Assembly (NCBI GenBank): GCA_021399435.1 | Contig: JAJTUP010000120.1 | Coordinates: forward strand, 62,001-126,000 | Reading direction: 5' to 3' | DNA from: Diaporthe sp. PMI_573 | Lineage: Eukaryota > Ascomycota > Sordariomycetes > Diaporthales > Diaporthaceae | DNA length: 64,000 nucleotides | Shown here: positions 22,190-32,696 of the stretch, piece by piece | Numbering within the stretch: the first letter of the stretch is position 1 | Layout: every line of letters begins with the position of its first letter | Notes under the pieces: model-generated | Database searches by the model: none | What the model was told of the DNA's origin: nothing | What the model saw: the letters and a program-made list of their open reading frames with translations, nothing else | Position numbers and translations under genes: made by a program

Positions 22190-22525
22190 GAATTGAAATT
22201 ATAAGCTATACAGAAAACTAAATGTTTCCAGAATGCCTTGCAAGTTAAAAGTAATTATAATATTGCTCAACCTACCTGGCTAAACAAGAAGGCCGTGGCA
22301 CCCTTATCTACTATACAATACTTATATTATCTCACCGCCTTTCTAATCTCCCCGCCACTAGTACTACCGACTTGTCAACCTTCCCTGCCTGTATTTTTAT
22401 CGACCTCAATAGAGAAGGCGGTGTCTTTAGGTTTTTACTTGGCATATTACTGTAGCTTGCACACTGCCTTCCTAATTGCTACACTTGGCAGCCAACGTCT
22501 GATTCCACAGTCGCTGATTGATTCT
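22190..22525 (-). repeat. GGCGGT-rich repeat family, copy D (partial, inverted)
   Basis: Reverse-complement match of the first ~330 bp of copy B: shared TCTCACCGCC, CTAATCTCC, ATAGAGAAGGCGGT.TCTTTAG, TTACTTGGCATATTACT and TGCCTTCCTAATTGCTA. An open frame of 101 codons runs across it (22238-22543) but the repeat match, not a protein, explains the sequence. Confidence 0.6.
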
Positions 22526-22549
22526 CAAAGGCCTAAGACCTGATGACAA

Positions 22550-23035
22550 AGCTGTATGGCATTCCTTTTCCGTCAGTACGTATTGCATTTAAATTCGACC
22601 TCGAGCTGATCTAATACGACGTGGTCAATGCGTTTGTCCATGCTCTGTTTGATCAAGACATCTTTTTGAGAATGCCTCGTGGATATGAAAAGAAGGAAAC
22701 AATTCTGAATGCTAATTAAAGCAATTTACGGAGTGCGAATCTCGTCACTCCTTTGGCGAAAAGAATTTACCAAAACACTGGCCCAGTGTGGATGCAGACA
22801 GGTTCCGAATGAGCCCTATTGCTACATCAAGGACGGCATCATGGTCTTCTTCTATGTGGGCGACATCATCGTTGCGTACCAGAAGAATCGATGAGAAGAA
22901 GTTGACGAACTTGCCTAACAACCCCAAGAGAACTATAAAATTAGTGGGCCTGGGCATGGAGATCATCAGAGATCGTCCAAATCGCCGGATCTGGCTGACC
23001 CAAACCGCGTACATTGAGAAAATAGATATACACAA
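22550..23035 (+). pseudogene. copia reverse transcriptase fragment
   Basis: Across two or three frames one reads KFDLELI-stop-YDVVNAFVHALF, DQDIFLRMPRGYEKKETIL, LIKAIYGVRISSLLWRKEF, VPNEPYCYIKDGIMVFFYVG, DIIVAYQKNR and, after a gap, MEIIRDRPNRRIWLTQTAYI. These are the central RT blocks of fungal copia elements. The catalytic YVDD box reads YVGD here, so one of the two essential Asp residues is lost. Frameshifts occur near 22715 and 22893. Much less RIP damage than in the 1-4 kb copia relic, so it is a different and younger copy. Confidence 0.8.
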
Positions 23036-23265
23036 CCATTGGTTACAGCAAGAGGTCCAAGAGGGTACAATCGAGGTGGAATACGCACATTTAGCACAAA
23101 TGATACTGTTGATGGATTGTAGGGGGGTGTATGAGCAGCGACTTTTGGCGACAGCACAAGAGCTACCAAAGACGGGGGTGTCGTCTAAACCTCATTGCAA
23201 GGGCTTTACCATGTCTGCGTGGCCAGCTAATCACCAGGCACATGGCCGAGTACTAGTTGTTAAAT

Positions 23266-23336
23266 CCAGTTGCACCTATAAATGCACGTTGAATGCTATG
23301 TTTTCTGCATATCCTGTGCAGGATATGTGCAACTGG
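23266..23336 (-). repeat. 71-bp mini-element with inverted ends, copy 2
   Basis: Perfect 10-bp inverted ends CCAGTTGCAC...GTGCAACTGG. Same length and same interior as 21718-21788 but in the opposite orientation and without RIP changes. Contains a short internal dyad around ATCCTGTGCAGGAT. Too short to code. Confidence 0.65.
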
Positions 23337-23960
23337 TTTCTATGAGAGTAAAAATCACCATGTCTACCATCTCAATCTCACCGCCTTCCATATAGAGAGT
23401 AGTAAAAGATCAGCGTTGAAGGCGGTGAGAAGATAAGACTCGGTCCAGGAAGGCGGACAATCAGAGAAGGCGGTTGTGCTAGCCTGGAAGACAGATTAGG
23501 TTAGAAAGGCGGTGAGTGGTTTCTGCAGCTGCGCCCTTTCTTTGTGCCTGACATGTATTGTCACCGCCTTCTGAATTTGACACACCGCCTCGTAGGGCTA
23601 CCACGACCACCGGTACCGGGCGCGGTTGCATGAAATTGGCATTGAAATTATAAGTCAAACAAGCTGCACGGGCAATTGAACGTTTCCACAATGTAAGAAT
23701 TTAAAAGCCTGGAAAGAAAAGTCAGCCTGCAACTTGAAAGTAGTTGCAATCTGTCTAGATGAGAAATGATTATAGTGGTTTGTCACGGACCTAGGACGCC
23801 TGCACGTCGATCACGTTGCACTGCTTGTGATTTCCCACCGCCTTCCTGATCTCCAGCCGCTAGCACCCCCACTTTCTTGGCTTGCAATCGCCACCTCTAA
23901 ATAGAGAAGGCGGTGCCGTGCCCAAGAATTGTATGTGTTATTCAAATATCACCTCCCAGC
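23337..23960 (-). repeat. GGCGGT-rich repeat family, copy C (least mutated)
   Basis: Reverse-complement copy of the family at 17541 and 20926. It retains normal G+C and intact motifs: CTCACCGCCTTC, GAAGGCGGTGAGAAGATAAG, AGAAGGCGGTTGTGCTAGCC, AAAGGCGGTGAG, ACCGGTACCGGGCGCGGTTG and CCACCGCCTTCCTGATCTCC. It is the best representative of the family's ancestral sequence. No protein is encoded. Confidence 0.6.
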
Positions 23961-24046
23961 AAAATGTGGCCAGGCGTTCTATAAAATGTCAGGAAACTTC
24001 TCTCAGGGAGTGCTTATACTGGCATAAGGAACCAGTCCCAAAACTA

Positions 24047-24195
24047 TGACAAGTCCCAAAAGAGTGACCAGTCCCAAAAGAGTAACCAGTCCCAAAAGAG
24101 TAACCAGTTCCAAAAGAGTAACCAGTCTCAAAAGAGTGACCAGTCCCAAAAGAGTGACCAGTAAAAGAAGAGTAACCAGTCCCAAAAGAGACCAT
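24047..24195 (+). repeat. 18-bp minisatellite
   Basis: About eight head-to-tail copies of an 18-bp unit, consensus CCCAAAAGAGTGACCAGT with GTAACC/GTGACC variants and one degenerate unit. Units are contiguous with no unique spacers. The resulting Gly/Thr/Phe/Ser-periodic frames on the minus strand are a by-product of the repeat. Confidence 0.85.
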
Positions 24196-24739
24196 TTTGG
24201 GATAACCTTTTTTTTTTCCCTCCGGGATTAATCATTTCTTTCAGCCTTTCGGAGACACAGTACTATAAATCCTTAATACATAATTTTAAAGGTACATCTT
24301 ATGTTTAAGCGGTATATCGCAGACCCTATACTTTATACCGGTATTCTTTTTTATTTTAGACAAGTGCTTACATCCAAAATGCTTAGTTAAGTCGCTAGAT
24401 ATGTAAAACTCCCTGGTAAGATCACACAACCAATGCTTGTCATCTGGTAACAAGACCATAGCTTGGCCGATACAGAGAAAGCATCATCATAAACGCTGCT
24501 TATTGTCGGTAACAAACACAAAAAGCATTACATCCTCTAATAGGCTGTCAGCCGCAGAAGCTGCGGCCTTTTTCAACGCCAACTGCCAACACACCATGCA
24601 TCCTTCTTACACAAGACAGTATATAGACACTACATTAATAGCATCATCTTTCCGCCGGTATTAACCTTTGAGAGTAGTTGCCATCGGGGCTAAAAGCTTT
24701 AATAATAAGTATTTCTAGGCTGGGCCTTAGGGTCAACAG
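24196..24739. other. spacer, nothing recognised
   Basis: AT-rich sequence with a poly-T run near 24210 and one 75-codon frame (24437-24664) lacking family features. No gene is supported. Confidence 0.4.
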
Positions 24740-26945
24740 GTAGTATCTACCGCCACGTGGCTAGAAAACCTAAGGCCTTATATCTAGCGCTCGATGTCTT
24801 TTGTAGGGCCTACTAGTCTGTCTACTTGTCTTTAATCTTCTGTATTAACTCCCTTCTAAGCCTCTGCTTCTCCTTTTAGATAGCTTGTTTGCATTTCTTG
24901 TAGTCTTTAGAATTTCGCGGTAATGTGTCGAGGCGTTTTTCTAAGTGCTTGATAGTTGGATGAGTGGCAATAGATGCAGACTGCTCGGGCGTAAGATTAA
25001 TAGGGCGGTGCTTGGAGATTGAGTGGCCGATACTGTAAGACTGCTGCATTAGTGCTTACTATAGTTTCTGTCCCCAGAGGATACCCTATAGGTCGGCAAA
25101 GATATTTTGCCCCAAATAATTTCTTTAAAAAGGGGTCAAGTTACCCCATTCTAGAGTAAGGTTGCGGAGGGTATTGCTAACATTTACTATAATAAAATTA
25201 GCGTTAGCTGGTTAATTGGCCTAAAGGCTACATACTGCTTTAATTAAACACATTAGCTGCATTGTAATATAAATTGTAGGCTATTAAAGGGTACTTAAGC
25301 CCCAAAATCACGCCAATCCTCTTAATCCACGCTGCCATTATGCCAGCCATAATATGTTCATTTAGGGAGATCTTATAGCCGTCTAACCCCTCAAAAGCTC
25401 GACAAAATACAAAAATGTCGTTAAGATCCTCCCGTAATAGTAAGCAGAGCTCCAGCTTGCCGGGGTAGATGTCAAACTTGGCAATATGTTGCAGAAAGGT
25501 AAGATTACTTGTGCGGAAAGCCTAATGGCAGAAGAAGATACTAAGGAGAAAAACGTAGGGGCTTAGGACTAGGGACGGGTCAAACATGGTCTCAGGGATC
25601 GGGTAAATTTTTCTGTAAGGGCGTTAACACGATATGCCAAATCGCGGTAAACTAGCTATATGCTTACACATCCTTCTCTCCAAGATACGTTTTAGTAAAT
25701 TCCGGCATAAAGCAGGGGAGAAGCTTATAAGGTCTGCCTTCTAGATCTCTCACCAGAGCAATCTTGATATCCTTAAACTACAGTTTCAAAATGGCTTCCG
25801 GGCGGGAGCCAGTAGGGGCAAGGAGGAGTAGAAACAGTATAGCAAGGATACACAACTCCCCTAGCTTAAACAACTTCTTTATCGTGCCCAGTATAGTCTC
25901 GATATACTACTTACGGTTCTCAATCGTTATAGACCGGTTTGCTCGCCGCTATTTACTCAGCCCGTACTTCTTCGCAAAAGCTCGCAGGACCTAGCCCTTA
26001 AGTTAGTATAGGGGGGGAGGGGGGGTTGGCGTCGGCCTAGGAGGGCAAGTACCTATCCTATACATGCTGCGGTTCAACCTAGGTTCAATCTTTTTACCTA
26101 AAGCTCTCTCGAAGACAAGACAAAATACCTTCCAGTATATACCCAGGAAGCTCCTCTTCTTAATACCGCGTTTCTTTCTGCCGCCCTTACCAACCCTCTG
26201 GTTAAAAAGCCAGTCGAAAAAAGTATGTAGAAGGCTGATCGATATATCATTATAGCACGTATTATGGTCACGCTTAATCGCAGTACAAAATCTGCAATCA
26301 TAAGGGCTAAGTTGTAGAGCCACAAAAGGGAAAAGGCTTACAACAACTCACCGGCGCCACTGCTTCTCTATAGCATCAAGAAGTACTGTCGTCCCGGGGC
26401 TGTAGTCTTAACAGGCATACGCATCCTCGTTAAACCGCTCCAATTCGTGCTGGTAGTATTCCGGTAGGAGCATATTTCCATTAAACAGCCCAATCTGGTC
26501 TTCCACGTTAAAATCGTCATCATCGGGGGCGGCGTCATCGCGTTCCTAATCAGGCAAGAGAAAGGCAGCGGAGTCATATGCATCATCATTGGCGTAGAAG
26601 GCGGTGTCGTCACTGCCTTCCTCGTCAGGGAGAAGACATGTGTCGGAATCATAGGCACTGTCATAGGCGTCGCTTTCCTCTCCGGGCGCGAACGAGGCAT
26701 CGGAGTCGTATACAGGCTAGGGCTGTGGCATCTCAAGACAAAGGCAGCTGCCGTCCTCGCTGCTGGCCGGCGGGAGGTTGGGTTGAGGAGCGCGGTGGCG
26801 GATGGACTAAAGAGCATCTGTGACTGGAGGAGGGGGGGCGGCGAGGGTGTCTTTATGTGCCGCCAGAGAGGCGGCGGTTGTTGGATCGTTCCCTCGTGGT
26901 GGGCCACCGAGGTGGCCATTTTGGGCTGTTCGTAGGCGACCAACC
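24740..26945 (-). pseudogene. DUF3435 (tyrosine-recombinase-like) protein, RIP-degraded
   Basis: Reading down the minus strand: an acidic N-terminus with repeated Tyr-Asp-Ser (about 26790-26560), LFNGNMLLPEYYQHELERFN and YSPGTTVLLDAIEKQW (about 26480-26360); then SPYDCRFCTAIKRDHNTCYN, LLHTFFDWLFNQRVGKGGRK and YWKVFCLVFERALG (26323-26080); then AKKYGLS, LFKLGELCILAILFLLLLAP, TGSRPEAILKL, FKDIKIALVRDLEGRPYKLL, TKTYLGEK, SLVLSPYVFLLSIFF, NEHIMAGIMAAWIKRIG, YNLYYNAANVF and finally QAIKEK-type helices near 24750. These are in the order I know for fungal DUF3435 proteins, often misannotated FluG-domain. Many TAG/TAA stops and some shifts. DUF3435 includes the captains of Starship giant elements; captain status cannot be decided for this copy. 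Confidence 0.7.
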
Positions 26946-27182
26946 CGACCGATTTGGGACGGGCGGGCGTCCATGGCAGGTGCTGTTGTTGGTAGGAGGA
27001 AGGGGGGAGAGCGAGTGGGAGAGAGATAGGGATATAGATACCTCGGGGGTACCTCAGGGTACGAGACCAGGCTCGTGGCCGGTGCTGGGCGGGGCCGGCG
27101 CGGCAGGGGTAGGTTGGCAGCTGGGCTGCTGGGCCCGGCGCCGGGGACTGCCAGAAGCGGCAGCACACATGCCGTCTTTTTG

Positions 27183-27340
27183 TTTATTAGAGTTATTTAG
27201 TTATTTAGTTATTTAGTTATTTAGTTATTTAGTTATTTAGTTATTTAGTTATTTAGTTATTTAGATTTAGTTATTTAGTTATTTAGTTATTTAGTTATTT
27301 AGTATTTAGTTATTTAGTTATTTAGTTATTTAGTTATTTA
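27183..27340 (+). repeat. TTATTTAG octamer microsatellite
   Basis: About 19 near-perfect copies of TTATTTAG with two interrupted units (GATTTAG and GTATTTAG). Immediately upstream of the DUF3435 relic on its own strand and at the edge of an AT-only tract. Confidence 0.9.
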
Positions 27341-27456
27341 TATATTTTTTAATTAAATAATTAGCTAAATAAGTAAATAGATAATTAGTATTTACGTTAA
27401 ATATATATATGTAAATAGCTTAAGATTTAGAGAAATTTAAGGGCTTTAAAACTTAC

Positions 27457-27493
<37 letters not shown>

Positions 27494-27870
27494 CTATAGC
27501 TTTAATATATAGTATATAAAAAAATACTAATAGTTAACAATTTAGTAAATTAGTAATAAACAGAATATTTAACTTTTTTATTATACTATTATTATTTTTT
27601 GTATACTTAATATTAAAGCTATTTATACTAAAACTATCGCATTTTAAAGCTTTTAAATTCTTTTAAATTTTTAGTTATTTTAAATTAAAATCATTTATAA
27701 ATTATATTATTGTATTATTTTCTATATTATAATATAATAATACAATACTACAATACTTACAATAATATAAACTACAATACTACAATAATACAAACTACAA
27801 TACTACAAGAATATAATAATACATACTACAATAATACTGTATTATTGTAGTATTTTTGTCACAACTCTGC
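27341..27870. repeat. AT-only tract with (TA)n and a hairpin
   Basis: Nearly pure A+T for 500 bp. Contains an uninterrupted TA run at about 27461-27491, iterated TACAATAC/TACTACAA units (27740-27840) and a 15-bp-arm palindrome with a 1-nt loop at 27823-27853 (arm TACTACAATAATAC). Composition switches to mixed sequence at about 27870. No coding capacity. Confidence 0.8.
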
Positions 27871-28341
27871 CTAGATCTCAGCCCACCCCTGTTTTTAGCC
27901 CCCCTTTCTTACCAACAACCCCTTTGCTGTCACCCCGTTACTACTGCTACCACAATAGTTAACTCTACTTCTAATAGTGTTTCTAATTCTTCTGCTTTGT
28001 TGCTTTCTTTGGGCGCACTTCCAGCTTCTATTTAAGTCTTCCGAATAACCTTAATGTTAGCAAAAACCTTATTTGGGTTAAGTTAGACCTTCCTCTGGAT
28101 AATCCTGCTGGCTTTAATATGATGTTCGAGCTCCCAATTCTTTTGTGAGGACATCGTTAAATCAACCTCTTTCTGGTCCCAACTTTTCAGAATTTTCCTG
28201 AAGAGGAGGCGTTATGTAGGGCTTGAGTGCTTCTGATGGGCATACTGGGCCACCATGCCACGCAGCTCCTGTGAGCGCTTCAGGGTTGAGAAAACGGTCC
28301 CCTGGGGCTGACAAAAGCACCGATCGGTACAAAGTTGACTG
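27871..28341. other. spacer at the right edge of the AT-rich compartment
   Basis: Mixed composition with pyrimidine-rich runs; no gene seen. It lies downstream of the stop codon of the minus-strand gene at 28342 and may include its 3' untranslated region or the lost remainder of its coding sequence. Confidence 0.4.
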
Positions 28342-29803
28342 CTAAGGGTATTTCTGGCACCTAAATTTGACGATTTTGCTTCCTTCCAGCGATTTTCTTC
28401 GATATAGAAACGGCCCCTGGCCGTATTCTTTTGGGATAGGCGGAATGCGAAGTTCGCTTTGATCGACCGTTGATGGTGCGTAGGATGTTGCTGATAACTC
28501 TGTGCGATCGTCAAAGATACCGAGGTCCAGCTGCAGGCTCGTTTGCCCTGTGTCCTTGAGGTGAAGAGGCAAAGAAGATGCTAGGGTAGTCGCTCTTCCT
28601 TTACTAGCGCCGTCATTGTCACCATCTAGACCTTCCTTAAGTCGACAATGATGGTCCTCTCTGTACTTGAAATACTTTCGGCGTCGTGTAAGTGCCCTTC
28701 CCAGCCTTTCCGCAAGTTTCTTATCGATCTGCGGAAATTTTGCCAATACGTGTTGAATGTCCCACGGCTCGTAGTACTCAACCTGGCCGCCTGCCCTGGA
28801 TTTGAATCTATCATGTGGTGCAGGATTGCTGATTGTTACCGACAGCCTCAAAAGGCAGTCAATGATTCCACTAATCTGTGAAAGGACTCGGTTCAGCTCT
28901 ATATCATGGTCGTTCAAACCCGGCATCGGAGGCGGTGGTGGAGTAGGCGGCGGCGATCCAACACCTGGCATGGGCGGTAGGGGCGGGGGCGGTGGAGGAG
29001 GGCCGTTGTATTTCTTGACTGTGCCCTTTATCTCATTCATTAGGCCACTGGCCTGCTTGGGGTCCATGCGTGGCCGGTCTGGTTCGACGAGCCTGGCCTT
29101 CTCGAAGACAACGTCTTCGTCTTCGCCCTCCTCGTCGCCGAAGCCACCTTGGGGCTCGCGCCGACGTTTCATCCTGGTGCTGCGGGTCACGCCATCGAGC
29201 ACGCTGTGGGTGAAGTCGTTGCTAACGTACTGTTTGCCTGTGCCCTTGATCTGACCCATTAGGTCATTGGCCTGCTTGGGATTCATGCGTGACCGGTGTA
29301 GTTCGACGAGCTTGGGCTTCTCGAAGACGACATCTTCGTCTTCGCCCTCCTCAATCTCGATTTCATCCTCCTCCTCCTCGTCGAAGTATGCTGTAAGCTC
29401 CTCGGTCTCCGAATCTTTATAATCCTCTCTTTCGGCTCCTTGGATGTATCCGTTCAGGACCAGTGGAAGGGCTTTCACCTCGAGCTATTAGCTTTCAGTA
29501 GAATTATATATGAGGTCCGACTCACTCACCCTCTCTTAGCACCAGTCTGTTTAGATCTTCCAGTAGTGAGACAAGAAGAGTGCGAATAGATGATGCATCG
29601 CGAAGCCGATACTCTAACGAGCGTGATCCGGAGGCGCGATGAGCGCCCAGGCTACCTGCCCATAGCTTAAATCTTACGAGACTTGACTCCACGGCTGCCG
29701 CTCCAGCTGAGGCGCTTCCATCGGTAAAACTTGTGAAAAGCTGTTGCAGGCCGTTTATGCCGTCAGTGACGAGCGACGCGACCTGGTCTTTCTTGACATC
29801 CAT
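28342..29803 (-). CDS. acidic, proline-rich fungal hypothetical protein with a repeated motif
   Basis: First exon ATG 29803 to about 29531; its residues ...RFKLWAGSLGA..SGSRSLEYRLRDASSIRTLLVSLLEDLNRL match the N-terminal helical region of many fungal signalling-type hypothetical proteins. An intron ends near 29485 (acceptor AATAG), but the strong donor GTGAGT at 29529 would leave the wrong phase, so the exact junction is unresolved or the gene is damaged. The second exon runs to the stop at 28342. It has an Asp/Glu-rich stretch, two copies of a ~40-residue unit (EGEDEDVVFEK..LVE..R.RM.PKQA..LM..IKGT.K.Y), a poly-Pro segment (PPPPPPPLPPMPG) and a C-terminal part (TELSATSYAPS...LRIPPIPKEY.QGPF) that in relatives leads into C2H2 fingers. 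Here it ends soon after, so the C-terminus looks truncated. Confidence 0.55.
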
Positions 29804-30246
29804 GGCCGATATGCTCTCCGGTAGCAGGTTGCCTGTTCCGAATTGATTGCGGTGGGCCGATACTTGGAAAACGTATTCAAGACATGGCCAAATTATGGCC
29901 TGATAAAACAGGCTGGATCACCTCGGACGTTTCCTAAGACTCAACAGCATCGAACAGACCAAACGACAGAGCCTCATTCCTTTTCATATCTCATGCATCT
30001 AGCAAGGGTGTCTTTGAAATGATTGGTGGCCGCCCAAAATTTCTATCGCTGTCAGCATGCGGCTAAGTGGGCCTGGACAGCCTGTGTGACAATGCAGCCA
30101 GTTTATCTCGCGACCAGGCTGTCAAAACCACAAGACAATGCGCATCAAGATGTCCGACAATTCCAGAACCTGGAAACCTTCCGTCGCCACTGCTCTTTCA
30201 CGTGTACTCAGCTGAAACTCCGAAGACTATTGCTTGAGACCAAGAA
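29804..30246. promoter_or_regulatory. shared upstream region of two divergent genes
   Basis: The 443 bp between the minus-strand gene at 28342-29803 and the plus-strand gene at 30247 must hold both promoters. No specific motif was recognised. A plus-strand frame (30023-30286) overlaps it but has no family support. Confidence 0.35.
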
Positions 30247-32032
30247 ATGGAGGCCGCTGGTCTGGTCCTTGGGGTCATCCCGTTAGCTATCAAGGCGTTG
30301 GACACCTATCGCGATGTTCTTTCGACAATCAAAAATGCCAAAAGAGATCTTGAATACATGATCCGAGACCTCAAGACCGAGCATCAGATCCTCCAAAACA
30401 CATGCGAAGCTCTTCTAAGAGGAATTGCTCCGGACAGTGTGCTTGACGATATGATAGAAGACCCCGTCGGACCAACTTGGAAACAGTATGAAGGCGAGGT
30501 CCGCTTACGACTATGGCGGTCAGCAGATGTATTTCAAGAGAGAATCACGGAGATGAGATAGGCAGCAATGGATCTTCAGCAAAAATTAGCTATTGATTCG
30601 AACGGAAAGGTAAGACCTGACATGCTCTGCACCTCAAACACGGCTTCCAAAGCTCATCTAACTATTGATGGCTTGGTGCAGACGCGCCTTGTTGACCGCC
30701 GATCCATTATGGAAGGGCTGAAACACAGTGCCTATTTTACCCTTAAGAAGAAGGACTACAATGAGATTATGTCTCAACTCAAAGGAGGAAACGCTGTCCT
30801 CAATACCTTGGCCAACCAGAACAGCAGCCTAGAACCAACACGATGCTCACGTTCACAAGCCAAATTAGCCCGTCTGGTCAGAAAGCTATCGCAAGGCATG
30901 TACGGAGCCCTTCGAAATGTAATAACCTGCAGCTGTGCCGGCTCTCACAACCTAGGGCTTGAGATGTCACCGAGAAAGGATATCACGCTTCCGGGGGACG
31001 AAGAGGATGAGATTGCCCAGTCCCTAGATTTCGGCGTCATTATAGGAAGGCAGGCACAGAAGCAGTCGCAACGATGGGACAAAGTCCGTGTCCAGTTGGC
31101 CGCAAATGATATTACGCTGCCTGACACACCACCAACTACGCCATCTCCGGATTTGCCACGTTCTAGGTCTCCTCGCGTTCGTTGGTCCATCCGTACGCCA
31201 CAGACAACAGTCGTGGTGTCAAATAAGACAGACCAGCATGGCTCACATCTATCCGTCCCCTTCCAAGGGGGGACTATTCTGCAGCCTTCGGCAATCACAA
31301 ACCTTTGCCATATGCTCCGCAAAGGCAAAGGCACCACGACAGTCCCAGACTACTGCGGGTACATCTCTTAACACGACGAGCAAATTCAATCTGTACCACC
31401 AGCATTGCCAACCAGCGAACTTGAGTGCCATAACTCTTCGCACAATATTGGATGATCACGGCGCCGGGATCACACAGTTCAAATATGCACAGAGACTTGA
31501 GATTGCCATTTGTTTGTCCTATAGCGTTCTACACCTGTATAACACACCGTGGCTGGCACGGACTTTCACAACAGATGACATTGTGTTCATCATGGAGCAA
31601 CAAGCAGCAAACCCTCACACAGACTGTTTGGGACGGCCATTCTTAGCAAAGGTACTGCCCAAACCACCAGCAAGTGCTTTCAATCCACCCGAGCAGGTGA
31701 CGTTCAGACCCATGGACCTGACTATCCTGTCACTGGGGCTGGTGCTTGTCCAAATCATCATCGGACGCCACGTCGAGGACCTGGCCATTGAACCAGACAA
31801 CAAGGGCATGGACTCAATTATCAGCAAGCAGGAAGCAGCATCCCAAATGACGGGGTCGGTCCTGGAGAATGGCGGCATGAATTATGCAAATGCAGTGCAA
31901 TGGTGTCTCAGCAGCGTCCTATGCGGTGCGTGCCTGGACGATGAGAATATCGGGCAGGAATTCCATGAGGCTGTAATTGCCAGACTCGAGGCCGACATGA
32001 GACGACACGCATTGATGCATGCGGCTGGGTGA
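30247..32032 (+). pseudogene. DUF7580-like fungal protein, disrupted
   Basis: The N-terminus EAAGLVLGVIPLAIKALDTY, then TEHQILQNTCEALLRGI and a DP.G..W..YE..VR.RL..S.DVF pattern, is typical of DUF7580 proteins, a large fungal group linked to NLR-type and prion-forming signalling genes. A canonical 72-nt intron fits at 30610-30681. The C-terminal part is in another frame (about 31385-32032: ITLRTILDD, RLEIAICLSYSVLHLYNTPW, YANAVQWCLSSVL). Lesions: TAG at 30559 inside the conserved M-R-stop-AAMDLQQKL (CAG to TAG), TAA at 31369 after PDYCGYIS, and a frameshift near 31385. Probably inactive. Confidence 0.6.
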
Positions 32033-32696
32033 TCCACTGGACACGAACAAGTTTAGTGCCGGGAAACTTTTTTTGGGAAGCATATAGCATTATGTGACAA
32101 GTAGTATGAGACGCAGCGAGGCAAGTTTGCTCAGAAGAATGTAGACAAACAACGCGGCTGAGGTTGGGGCCACGTAGCACATGCGTGAGTGGAAAGAGTC
32201 AGCAAGCATTGAGACGATATATGAATAACATAGGTATTGAGCGAGTGGGAAAATATATGGAAGAAGACGTTCCACGCAATTGGGATTGTCGGCTATGCCG
32301 TGCATGCCGTCCGGGTCAGTTGATAAGTCCTCACGATCTGCTATCTGGGAAATCAAGCTGTATGTGCGGTCGCCTTTACATCTTTCTCGAATGCATGGCC
32401 AATAACTTTATTGATTGGCGTGGCTCAGAAGGACTAGCCCGAACTAGGTTTGTGAGTAATCCGGCTTACCTTGTGTCAGACGTCAATTTTATGCCCGTGC
32501 CTGAAAGAGACCCCTGGATCCGCCAGGCAGCAGCGCAGAGCTGACGATTCGACCCAAAAACCGCCTTATTTGGATGGCTGTTCCTACCTTTGAGTAGGTA
32601 TCAAAAGGTTCAAGATCGTCGAGAGTTCTCATTATTCACCTAGTGTCCTACTCTCCCGCCCCCTTTACACGCTTTGTCAATACGTAGGTACTCAGT
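32033..32696. other. intergenic; one weak frame
   Basis: A 126-codon frame (32164-32544) has several Cys pairs (WDCRLCRACRPG; SCMCG) but no recognisable fold and no supporting neighbours. I do not call it. The last 100 bp before 32697 contain a pyrimidine-rich promoter-like stretch. Confidence 0.35.

Noticed and set aside
24047..24195. CRISPR-like array
   Set aside because: Repeats are contiguous with no unique spacers and the genome is fungal; it is a minisatellite.
26368..27168. 266-residue minus-strand open frame, Pro/Thr/Met-rich
   Set aside because: The neighbouring minus-strand frame carries the acidic DUF3435 N-terminus in the right order; this frame is a shadow.
1..27870. Complete Starship giant element with defined borders
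   Set aside because: Only one degraded DUF3435 gene is visible; no flanking target repeats or cargo typical of Starships could be shown, so only a possibility is recorded.
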